Source: Rhizobium sp. Q54 (GTDB lineage: Bacteria; Pseudomonadota; Alphaproteobacteria; Rhizobiales; Xanthobacteraceae). From it: DNA of 45,526 nt. This document shows, piece after piece, positions 16,595 to 23,751 of the stretch. A program made the translations under genes and the position numbers. The stretch's first letter is position 1, and each line of letters opens with the position of its first letter. The stretch lies in contig CAMBQQ010000024.1 in NCBI GenBank assembly GCA_945870035.1, positions 1-45,526 on the forward strand, given 5' to 3'. The notes under the pieces are model-generated. The model was not told the origin of the DNA. It ran no database searches and saw nothing but the letters and a program-made list of their open reading frames with translations.

Positions 16595-17761
16595 TTACCG
16601 TCGTTCGCTTTTGGCGAGCCTGGCTTCAGTCGCGCGGGCATAGCGCGACATGGCATAGCAGAAGACGAGATAGAATAGTCCGGCGACCGCATAGCCGGTC
16701 GTCGAGGTCACCGGCGTCGCCCATTTCGGATCGAGGCGCGACACCTCGATGGTGTGCAGCAGATCGAAAATACCGACGATGAACACCAGGGTCGTATCCT
16801 TGAACAGACCGATATAGGTGTTGACGATGTTCGGAATGGTGATCTTGAGCGCCTGCGGCAGAACGATCAGCCGCATCATCTGCCAATAGCCGAGGCCGAC
16901 CGCCATGGCGCCTTCGAACTGGCCTTTCGGGATCGCCTGCAGACCGGCGCGCACCACTTCCGCCATGTAGGCGGAAGCGAACATGGCGATGCCGATCAAA
17001 GCGCGCAGCAGCTTGTCCGGCGAATACTGCTCCGGCACGAACAGAGGCAGCATGACGCTGGCCATGAACAGCACCGTCACCAGCGGCACGCCGCGCACGA
17101 ACTCGATGAACAGCACCGAGAACAATTTGACCGTGGGCATATCCGACTTGCGGCCGAGCGCCAGCAGAATGCCGATCGGCAGCGACACGACGATACCGAC
17201 CGCCGACACGACGATGGTCACCAACACGCCGCCCCACAGCACGGTATCGACATGCGGCAGGCCGATGGCTTCAAAGCCGCTCAGCAGGATGAACGAGCAA
17301 ATCGGCAGCACGATGAAGCAGTAATAGGCGGCGAGATCGCGGCGCGGCGCCTTGAGCGACAGGATCCAGACCACGCCAATGGCCAGCATCGCGAAGAAGA
17401 TATCGACGCGCCAGCGTTGCGGGATCGGATAGGAGCCGTAGGTGAAATAGGCCAGACGCTCCCAGGCGAAAGGCCAACAAGCGCCGATCGGGCGGTTCTG
17501 CACGATCTCGCGGCAGGCATCGCGGTCGGCGCCGGTCCAAACGGCGTCGATCAGCAGGAAGTTGACGATGCCGGGGACCAGCCAAAAGAGAAACAGCCCG
17601 ATCAGAATCGTCAGCACGACGTTGAACGGCGTCGACACCAGATTCTCGCGCAGCCAGCCGAGCGCGCCGGTCAGCGCCGCCGGCGGCGGCTGCTGTTCCA
17701 GCGTCGTCTGCCGCACGAATTTGAGCTGGGCAACGGCGAGATCGCCTTCCGACATGGTCAT
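16595..17761 (-). CDS. aapM: General L-amino acid ABC transporter, permease AapM
   Basis: Inner-membrane permease of 388 residues, much longer than the roughly 220 of GlnP/HisM-type permeases and typical of AapM. The C-terminal half carries the conserved BPD_transp_1 domain, with EAA-loop residues in EVVRAGLQAIPKGQFEGA. The N-terminal half holds extra membrane segments and a periplasmic loop with a paired Cys region (DRDACREI...IGACWPF), as in other Aap/Bzt permeases. It lies 10 bases after aapQ. It pairs with AapQ to form the channel. Confidence 0.9.
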   Translation of the reverse strand: MTMSEGDLAVAQLKFVRQTTLEQQPPPAALTGALGWLRENLVSTPFNVVLTILIGLFLFWLVPGIVNFLLIDAVWTGADRDACREIVQNRPIGACWPFAWERLAYFTYGSYPIPQRWRVDIFFAMLAIGVVWILSLKAPRRDLAAYYCFIVLPICSFILLSGFEAIGLPHVDTVLWGGVLVTIVVSAVGIVVSLPIGILLALGRKSDMPTVKLFSVLFIEFVRGVPLVTVLFMASVMLPLFVPEQYSPDKLLRALIGIAMFASAYMAEVVRAGLQAIPKGQFEGAMAVGLGYWQMMRLIVLPQALKITIPNIVNTYIGLFKDTTLVFIVGIFDLLHTIEVSRLDPKWATPVTSTTGYAVAGLFYLVFCYAMSRYARATEARLAKSERR

Positions 17762-17771
17762 GGTGCGGCCC

Positions 17772-18962
17772 TCACCTTTCCACCAGGGCGATGCGGCTGT
17801 TGTAGATATTCATGAACAGCGACGTCGTCAGACTGATGGTGAGATAGACCGCCATGGTGATGGCAACGACTTCGACCGCTTGACCCGTCTGGTTCAGCAC
17901 CGTGCCGGTGAAGATTTGCACCAGGTCGGGATAGCCGATGGCAACCGCCAGCGTCGAATTCTTGGTCAGGTTGAGATACTGGCTAGTCAGCGGCGGAATG
18001 ATCACGCGCATCGCCTGCGGCACCACGATCAGCCGCAAGGTCGGCTGCGGCCGCAGGCCCAGCGAATAAGCCGCTTCGGTCTGGCCATGCGAGACCGCGC
18101 GAATGCCGGCGCGCACCACCTCGGCGATGAAAGCCGCGGTATAGATCGACAGGCCGAACAACAGCGCGGCGAACTCCGGCACCACTTCGATGCCGCCGCG
18201 GATATTGAAGCGGCCGGCTTCCGGATAGCTGAAAGTCAGCGGCAGGCCGGCGGCGAAGAAAACCGCAAGCGGCACGCCGACGATCAGGCCGAGCGACACC
18301 AGAAACACCGGCGCCTGCTGCCCGGTCTTGTCCTGCCGCCTCTTCGCCCAGATGTAATAGCCGATCGAGCCGACGATGCCGGCGGCGATGGCTATCAAAA
18401 CGAAGCCGAAGCCGGTTTGTGCAATGGGCTCCGGCATGAACAGGCCGCGATTATTGAGGAATGCACCGCCTGGAATTTTGACGCTGTCGCGCAGATCCGG
18501 CAGCGCTTTGAGCACGGCGTTGTACCAGAACAGAAGTTGCAGCAGCAGCGGGATATTGCGGATGGTCTCGACATAGCCGCTGGCGGCTCTGTTGACGAGC
18601 CAGTTCTTCGACAACCGCGCGATGCCGACAACGAAACCGATAATGGTGGCGAAGACGATGCCGATGCCGGCGACTAAAAGAGTGTTCAACAGGCCGACCC
18701 AGAAAGCGCGCCCGTAAGTCGACTGGTTGGTATAGGGAATCAGCGACTGGCTGATATCAAAGCCCGCCGTGTTATCCCAGAAGCCGAAGCCGGATGCGAT
18801 ATTGGCCTTTTGCAGGTTGTCGATCGCGTTCGACGCTGCGCCCCACACCAGGAAAGCGATGACCGCGCACAGAGCGACCTGATAGGCGATGCTCCGGACC
18901 TTCGGATAGTTGTAGAACGGTACGCGCGCGGGCGGTGATCCCGCTCGAAGGTCAATCGACAT
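17772..18962 (-). CDS. aapQ: General L-amino acid ABC transporter, permease AapQ
   Basis: Companion permease of AapM, 396 residues, the usual AapQ length. The EAA loop reads EVVRAGIRAVSHGQTEAA. About eight hydrophobic segments and a large periplasmic insertion (about residues 65-90) precede the core domain. It follows aapJ across a 237 bp gap with two stem-loops, an arrangement that usually gives more binding protein than permease. Confidence 0.9.
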   Translation of the reverse strand: MSIDLRAGSPPARVPFYNYPKVRSIAYQVALCAVIAFLVWGAASNAIDNLQKANIASGFGFWDNTAGFDISQSLIPYTNQSTYGRAFWVGLLNTLLVAGIGIVFATIIGFVVGIARLSKNWLVNRAASGYVETIRNIPLLLQLLFWYNAVLKALPDLRDSVKIPGGAFLNNRGLFMPEPIAQTGFGFVLIAIAAGIVGSIGYYIWAKRRQDKTGQQAPVFLVSLGLIVGVPLAVFFAAGLPLTFSYPEAGRFNIRGGIEVVPEFAALLFGLSIYTAAFIAEVVRAGIRAVSHGQTEAAYSLGLRPQPTLRLIVVPQAMRVIIPPLTSQYLNLTKNSTLAVAIGYPDLVQIFTGTVLNQTGQAVEVVAITMAVYLTISLTTSLFMNIYNSRIALVER

Positions 18963-19038
18963 TTACCCCTCATCCGGGCTCAAACGCGGCCCGTCCTGCC
19001 CTTGGAAGCCGACCCTTGCGGGCCCGCTCTTTAAGAGC

Positions 19039-19107
19039 TTGCAAGAAGCACGATCCATGCCGAAACCTTCAGGAGTTCCGGAAAATCTAAGTAGGTGCCT
19101 CTTGCAA
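19039..19107 (-). promoter_or_regulatory. Long-range stem-loop in the aapJ-aapQ gap
   Basis: Arms 19039-19051 (TTGCAAGAAGCAC) and 19095-19107 (GTGCCTCTTGCAA) pair over 13 positions with one mismatch. They enclose a 43-base loop region. It may work with the neighbouring hairpin at 19115-19152 to stabilise the upstream aapJ message or slow transcription into aapQ. Confidence 0.45.
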
Positions 19108-19114
19108 CCCTCGA

Positions 19115-19152
19115 CCGGACTGCCGTGGAAACCCCTCTCCGCGGCAGCCCGG
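19115..19152 (-). promoter_or_regulatory. Stem-loop downstream of aapJ
   Basis: Two 14-base arms, 19115-19128 and 19139-19152, form 12 Watson-Crick pairs, one wobble and one mismatch around a 10-base loop. On the minus strand no U-tract follows, so it looks like a 3' mRNA-stabilising or attenuating hairpin rather than a full terminator. It lies 48 bases after the aapJ stop. Confidence 0.5.
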
Positions 19153-19199
19153 TATTCTTCACGCGATGCAATCGGGAGCGCTTGAGCGCACCCTCATCC

Positions 19200-20210
19200 T
19201 TAGCGCACCGGCGGCGCGTATTGCAGGCCGCCTTTGGTCCACAGATTGTTCAAGCCGCGCTCGATCTTGAGCGGCGAACCGGCGCCGACATTGCGCTCGA
19301 AGCTTTCGCCGTAATTGCCGACCAGCTTGATGATGTTCAAGGCCCAATCCTTCGACAGGCCAAGCTGCTCACCGTAACTGCCTTCGCTGCCGAGCAGACG
19401 CTTGATGTCCGGATTGTCGGACTTGGCCATCTCGGCGACATTGGCGGAGGTGATGCCGAGTTCTTCGGCATTGATCATGGCGTTCAGCGTCCACTTGGCG
19501 ACGTCGAACCACTGATCGTCACCGTGACGAACCGCCGGTCCGAGCGGCTCCTTGGAGATGATCTCCGGCAGCACGATATGGTCGGCCGCATTGGCCAGAC
19601 GCAGGCGTTCGGCATAGAGGCCCGAAGCGTCTGTGGTGAAGGCGTCGCAGCGGCCGGTGTCGTAAGCCTTGATGGCTTCGTTCGAGGTCGCGAAGGTCAC
19701 CGTCTTGAGCTTCATCTTGTTGGCGCGGAAGTAGTCGGCCAGGTTGAGTTCGGTCGTGGTGCCCTGCTGCACGCAAACCGAGGCATCGCCGAGTTCGAGC
19801 GCGGACTTCACTTTGAGCGCGGTGCGCACCATGAAGCCCTGGCCGTCGTAATAGTTCACGCCGGCAAAGTTGAGGCCGAGCTGTGTGTCGCGCGACGAGG
19901 TCCAGGTGGTGTTGCGCGCCAGAACGTCGACTTCGCCGGATTGCAGCGCGGTGAAGCGATCCTTGGCCGACAGCGGAACGTACTTGACCTTCTTGTCGTC
20001 GCCGAACACGGCGGCGGCCATGGCGCGGCAGAAATCGACATCGAGGCCGGCCCATTTGCCTTGCGCATCCGGCAGGCCGAAGCCGGCCAGCGAGCCATTG
20101 GAGCCGCAATTAAGAATTCCGCGATCCTTGACGGTTTTAAGCGTCTGGGCGGAAGCGCTCGTCGCGCCGAAAACAACGGCGAGAGCAATGATACTAGCAA
20201 TCTTTTTCAT
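19200..20210 (-). CDS. aapJ: General L-amino acid ABC transporter, periplasmic binding protein AapJ
   Basis: Periplasmic receptor of 336 residues with a Sec signal peptide (MKKIASIIALAVVFGATSASA, cut before QTLKTV). The mature segment RGILNCGSNGSLAGFG and the family-specific Cys pairs of AapJ/BztA (including CRAM and CVQQ) are visible. AapJ proteins bind a broad set of polar L-amino acids. It is the first gene of aapJQMP, expressed away from metC across a 330 bp divergent region. Confidence 0.92.
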   Translation of the reverse strand: MKKIASIIALAVVFGATSASAQTLKTVKDRGILNCGSNGSLAGFGLPDAQGKWAGLDVDFCRAMAAAVFGDDKKVKYVPLSAKDRFTALQSGEVDVLARNTTWTSSRDTQLGLNFAGVNYYDGQGFMVRTALKVKSALELGDASVCVQQGTTTELNLADYFRANKMKLKTVTFATSNEAIKAYDTGRCDAFTTDASGLYAERLRLANAADHIVLPEIISKEPLGPAVRHGDDQWFDVAKWTLNAMINAEELGITSANVAEMAKSDNPDIKRLLGSEGSYGEQLGLSKDWALNIIKLVGNYGESFERNVGAGSPLKIERGLNNLWTKGGLQYAPPVR

Positions 20211-20540
20211 CGGGCAGCCCCATTCGTGCGTGGTGAATGCGCCGCTCTTATGGGTTGGCTAAAATTCCCCTCGAAGGATAAACGCAATGCCCCTCAGCAT
20301 CGCGACCATCCCTAGCCATTCCCCGAGCGCCGCTCTTGCATGTATCTCAGAACGATTGCGGCATAAGGTCAAGGGCTTAAACGCCGCGGCAAGCGCATAA
20401 AGGGGCGCCCCGACCCGTTTGGCCGAGCACCGGCTTGGGCCCAAAGGGCTTATGCGCTTGCCGATGCCGCATTCGTAGCCGTATATGCCTCAAGCGCAGG
20501 CTGACCTACTTCATCTTCTAAACGGGATACTGAGACCATC
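20211..20540. promoter_or_regulatory. Divergent region between aapJ and metC with a nested inverted repeat
   Basis: No gene is supported in these 330 bases. The main structure is a perfect 14-bp inverted repeat with arms 20387-20400 (CGGCAAGCGCATAA) and 20450-20463, spacer 49. A second pair, 20357-20364 (TGCGGCAT) with 20464-20471, abuts the right arm, so 22 bases on the right pair with two separate left segments. An internal palindrome, TTGGGCCCAA, lies at 20435-20444. I recognise no known riboswitch: the SAM-II core expected upstream of some alphaproteobacterial methionine genes is not seen. Confidence 0.5.
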
Positions 20541-21728
20541 ATGGCGAAGACGCCCAAAAAACCGCTGAAAGCCGAAACGCGCCTGATCACCGCCGGACGC
20601 GATCCGCAAAGCCAGTTCGGCTTCGTCAACCCGCCGGTCTATCATGCCTCGACCGTTCTTTATCCGACCGCCGAGGATCAGGTCGCGCACCGCTCGCGCT
20701 ATCAATATGGCCGGCGTGGCACGCCGACCACCGAAGCGCTGGAAGCGGCCTTACAAGACATGGAAGGCCCCAATTGCGGTGGCGCCGTGCTGGTGCCGTC
20801 CGGGCTTGCGGCGATTTCGACCGCGCTGTTGGCGGTTGTCGGCGCCGGCGACCACATTCTCGTGACCGACAGCGTGTACCGGCCGACGCGCAATTTCTGC
20901 AACGGAATGTTCAAACGCCTCGGCGTCGAAACGACTTACTACGACCCACTGGTCGGCGCCGACATCGGCAAGCTTTTCAAGCCGAACACCAAAGCCGTGT
21001 TTGTCGAAGCGCCCGGTTCGCAGAGCTTCGAAATACAGGATATCCCGGCCATCGCCAAAGTCGCCCACGACAAGGGCGCGCTTGTCATCATGGACAACAC
21101 CTGGGCGACGCCGCTTTACTTCAAGGCATTCGACAAAGGCGTCGATATCTCGGTCCAGGCCGGCACCAAATATATCGGCGGTCATTCCGACATCATGTTC
21201 GGCTGCATCACCGGCACTGCCGCGACCTATCCGGCGCTCAAGGATGCTTATAACTATCTCGGCCTCTGCGTCGGACCGGACGACGTGTTCCTGGCGCTGC
21301 GCGGCTTGCGCACCATGGCGGTGCGGCTCAAGCAGCATCAGGAAGCCGGGCTGAAGGTGGCGCGTTGGTTGGCGGCGCGGCCGGAAGTCGCGCGCGTGAT
21401 GCATCCGGCGCTGGAAAGCGATCCGGGACATGCGATCTGGAAACGGGACTTCACCGGCGCATCGGGACTGTTCAGCATCGAGTTGAAACCGATGAGCGAA
21501 GCCGCAGTTTACGCTTTTATGAACGCCCTGACTTTGTTCGGCATGGGCTTTTCGTGGGGCGGCTTCGAGAGTCTCGTCATCATCTTCGACTGCAACGAAT
21601 ACCGCACCGCGACCAAATGGGCGCCAAGCGGGCCAACCTTGCGCTTTCACATCGGCCTCGAAGACCCCGACGATCTGATCGCCGATCTCGACGACGGGTT
21701 CAAGGCGATGGCGCAGGCTCTGGCTTAA
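20541..21728 (+). CDS. metC: Cystathionine beta-lyase
   Basis: A PLP enzyme of the Cys/Met metabolism family that splits cystathionine to homocysteine, pyruvate and ammonia. It has 395 residues. The Schiff-base lysine is Lys210 in QAGTKYIGGHSD. YQYGRRGTPT binds the PLP phosphate of the partner subunit, and VIMDNTWATP includes the Asp that pairs with the pyridine nitrogen. The C-terminal SWGGFESL is typical of MetC. The ribosome-binding site is weak. The stop overlaps that of the convergent LAB_N gene (TTAA at 21725-21728). Confidence 0.9.
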   Translation: MAKTPKKPLKAETRLITAGRDPQSQFGFVNPPVYHASTVLYPTAEDQVAHRSRYQYGRRGTPTTEALEAALQDMEGPNCGGAVLVPSGLAAISTALLAVVGAGDHILVTDSVYRPTRNFCNGMFKRLGVETTYYDPLVGADIGKLFKPNTKAVFVEAPGSQSFEIQDIPAIAKVAHDKGALVIMDNTWATPLYFKAFDKGVDISVQAGTKYIGGHSDIMFGCITGTAATYPALKDAYNYLGLCVGPDDVFLALRGLRTMAVRLKQHQEAGLKVARWLAARPEVARVMHPALESDPGHAIWKRDFTGASGLFSIELKPMSEAAVYAFMNALTLFGMGFSWGGFESLVIIFDCNEYRTATKWAPSGPTLRFHIGLEDPDDLIADLDDGFKAMAQALA

Positions 21729-22057
21729 GCCGCGGCGGTGCCGCCGCGCCTTTCGCGTTTGATGAAATACAAATTGCGCAGATACACGAAAACGCCGAAG
21801 CCCTGCCCCAGGATGAACACCGGGTCTTTGATGTACAGCGCGTAGCCGAACAGAAGCAGGCCACCGCCGATCGAAAAAAACCAGAAGGCCAGCGGGATGA
21901 CACTCTTGCCGGCGCGTTCGGACGCGATCCACTGCACCACGAAGCGCATGGTGAACAGCGCCTGCCCGCAATAACCGAGCAGCACGACCCACGTGACCTT
22001 CACCAGAAATACGTCGTGGATGTAATTGCCGACTGACTGCGATAAATCGACTAACAT
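21725..22057 (-). CDS. Lipid A biosynthesis N-terminal domain (LAB_N) small membrane protein
   Basis: A protein of 110 residues with three hydrophobic segments. Motifs GQALFTMRFVVQWIASE and AFWFFSIGGGLLLFGYA are the hallmarks of the LAB_N domain, otherwise found fused to lipid-A-disaccharide synthase in some rhizobia and also as a stand-alone protein near lipid A-modifying glycosyltransferases. Its biochemical role is undefined. It is the last gene of the minus-strand set with the GT2, PAP2 and GT83-like genes, separated from the GT2 stop by a palindromic repeat. Confidence 0.82.
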   Translation of the reverse strand: MLVDLSQSVGNYIHDVFLVKVTWVVLLGYCGQALFTMRFVVQWIASERAGKSVIPLAFWFFSIGGGLLLFGYALYIKDPVFILGQGFGVFVYLRNLYFIKRERRGGTAAA

Positions 22058-22075
22058 AAGAATCTTCCCTTAGTG

Positions 22076-22147
22076 GCGCGTGATCTTTTCCGAAAACCGG
22101 TTCTCATCCCCGATCAAGTCGAGGACATGCTTTTCGGGATCACGCGC
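22076..22147. repeat. Rhizobiales-type dispersed palindromic repeat
   Basis: Outer arms GCGCGTGATC (22076-22085) and GATCACGCGC (22138-22147) are perfect. Inner arms CCGAAAA (22090-22096) and TTTTCGG (22131-22137) also pair. This matches a palindrome family that I know as abundant in Bradyrhizobium- and Mesorhizobium-like genomes. Its edge overlaps the stop codon of the GT2 gene (22147-22149). It probably also acts as an intra-operon hairpin. Confidence 0.7.
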
Positions 22148-22887
22148 TAGTCCTCCAGGATTTCCGGCACGCGCTTTTTTCGGCGGATCAGCCACCACAC
22201 CCCGGCGAGGTCAAGAATGCCGACCCACAGCCGGTCCCATAATCCGTAATTCGACACGCCAGTATGGCGCGAACGGTCGACCACATCGACATAGCCGATG
22301 GAAAAGCCGTCGCGCTTGACCAGCGCCGGCAGAAAACGATGCAAGCCATCGAAATACGGCAGGCCCAGGAACATATCGCGGCGAAACGCCTTCAATCCGC
22401 AACCGGTATCGCGGGTGCCGTCGCGCAGCACCGCGCCGCGGACCGCATTGGCGATGCGCGACTGGAAACTCTTGAACTTGCCTTTACGCCCCGTTCGCTG
22501 TCCTGCAACCATACCCATACCCGGGCTGCCCGCTTCCAGCGTGCGCAGCATCGCCGGGATGAAAGCCGGATCGTTCTGCCCGTCGCCATCGATCGTCACC
22601 ACGATGGGCGCACGCGCCGCGCTCACGCCGGAGCGCACCGCTGCCGACTGGCCGCAGGACTGCTTGTGACGAACGCGGCGCAGATAAGGATGAAGCGCCA
22701 TCAGCCTTTGCAGTTCGGCCTCGGTGCCGTCGGTCGAGCCGTCATTGACGTAAACGATCTCGAACGGCCACTGGCCTTGCAGCGCGGCGGCAATTTCGGC
22801 GACCAAAGGCGCGATATTGCCGGTCTCGTTGCGCACCGGCACGACCACGGCGACGGCGGGGCTTATTCCATGAGGACTGTTGTTCAT
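22147..22887 (-). CDS. GT2 glycosyltransferase, polyprenyl-phosphate sugar synthase-like (DPM1/ArnC/RgtE type)
   Basis: 246 residues. The GT-A fold starts with VAVVVPVRNETGNI; the nucleotide and metal motifs are VNDGSTDGT and IDGDGQNDP. The segment RDTGCGLKAFRRD is typical of dolichol/undecaprenyl-phosphate sugar synthases. It lacks the C-terminal membrane pair of ArnC, having only one hydrophobic stretch near the end. The expected reaction is transfer of a sugar from a nucleotide donor to polyprenyl phosphate at the inner leaflet, giving the donor for the GT83-like transferase encoded two genes upstream. The sugar is unknown; candidates in related bacteria are galacturonate, mannose or aminoarabinose. 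Confidence 0.85.
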   Translation of the reverse strand: MNNSPHGISPAVAVVVPVRNETGNIAPLVAEIAAALQGQWPFEIVYVNDGSTDGTEAELQRLMALHPYLRRVRHKQSCGQSAAVRSGVSAARAPIVVTIDGDGQNDPAFIPAMLRTLEAGSPGMGMVAGQRTGRKGKFKSFQSRIANAVRGAVLRDGTRDTGCGLKAFRRDMFLGLPYFDGLHRFLPALVKRDGFSIGYVDVVDRSRHTGVSNYGLWDRLWVGILDLAGVWWLIRRKKRVPEILED

Positions 22888-22899
22888 GGCTGCTCTTTA

Positions 22900-23751
22900 T
22901 TAAGCCAACAGCTCGCGGGCAACCGATTTGAGCCGGCGCAGCGACGGCCCCGGGTATTGCACCAATCGCCCGTCGGCCGAAATCGAAAAACCCAGCCTTT
23001 GCAGGGCAAACCAGCGCCGCACCAAAAGGACGCCGATAATGCCGGTCAGCGCCCCCAGCGCCACGTCGGTCGGATAATGCGCCCGCAGCACGACCCGGCT
23101 GACCAGGATCAGTAGTGCATAGATCAGCAGCACTGTCCTGGCGCGCGGAAACAAAGTGGCGAAGGCCGCCAGCACCGCGAAAGCCGCCGTGCCGTGGCCG
23201 GACGGCAGGCTGGCATAAGTCGGCGTCCAGTAGAACGGATCGAACAGATACGGATCGACCGAACCGCCGACGCCCGGCCGCGCGCGGCCGATCATATTCT
23301 TGACGATCGCGGCAAACAGTCCGGGCGCACCGATGGCGACGAACAGAAAGCCGACGCGCACCATCAGAGCCGCCTGCACCGCGCGCGACATAGCGGATAT
23401 ATTTTGCGGCAGCGCCGCCAGCGCCAGAAACAGAAGCCCGAGCGGCCACAGGAACCAGCCGGATTTGCCGAAATCAGTTATCCAGTCGAAGAATTCGACA
23501 ACAAAATGCGCGAGATGGTGCGTGGCATTGGCCGCCGCCGCATCGATCAAGACAATGCCGAAGACAACCACGGCGACGACGACCGCCGCCCAAACCGCCA
23601 GACGCTGCGGGTCGTCGAACCAGGGAAAGCCGATCCGCCACGGCTGCGCGCCGTAGCTTTGAATCGGCCGCGTCAGCCGCTTGAGCGCATAACCCACAGT
23701 CACAATGCAACGCTTTGCCGCCGACAGGATCGTATCGCTTGCTCCGCTCAT
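22900..23751 (-). CDS. PAP2-family membrane phosphatase
   Basis: 283 residues with about six membrane segments. The three phosphatase motifs are complete: KxxxxxxRP in KNMIGRARP, PSGH in LPSGHGTAAFA, and SRxxxxxHxxxD in SRVVLRAHYPTDVALG. The family includes undecaprenyl-pyrophosphate phosphatases and the lipid A phosphatases LpxE and LpxF. Its position between a GT83-like transferase and a GT2 suggests a role in lipid A or lipid-carrier dephosphorylation, which is inference. The start overlaps the transferase stop by 4 bases. Confidence 0.87.
   Translation of the reverse strand: MSGASDTILSAAKRCIVTVGYALKRLTRPIQSYGAQPWRIGFPWFDDPQRLAVWAAVVVAVVVFGIVLIDAAAANATHHLAHFVVEFFDWITDFGKSGWFLWPLGLLFLALAALPQNISAMSRAVQAALMVRVGFLFVAIGAPGLFAAIVKNMIGRARPGVGGSVDPYLFDPFYWTPTYASLPSGHGTAAFAVLAAFATLFPRARTVLLIYALLILVSRVVLRAHYPTDVALGALTGIIGVLLVRRWFALQRLGFSISADGRLVQYPGPSLRRLKSVARELLA

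Noticed and set aside
20211..20540. A SAM-II riboswitch upstream of metC.
   Set aside because: The region has inverted repeats but I could not find the conserved pseudoknot core of SAM-II; a covariance search would be decisive.
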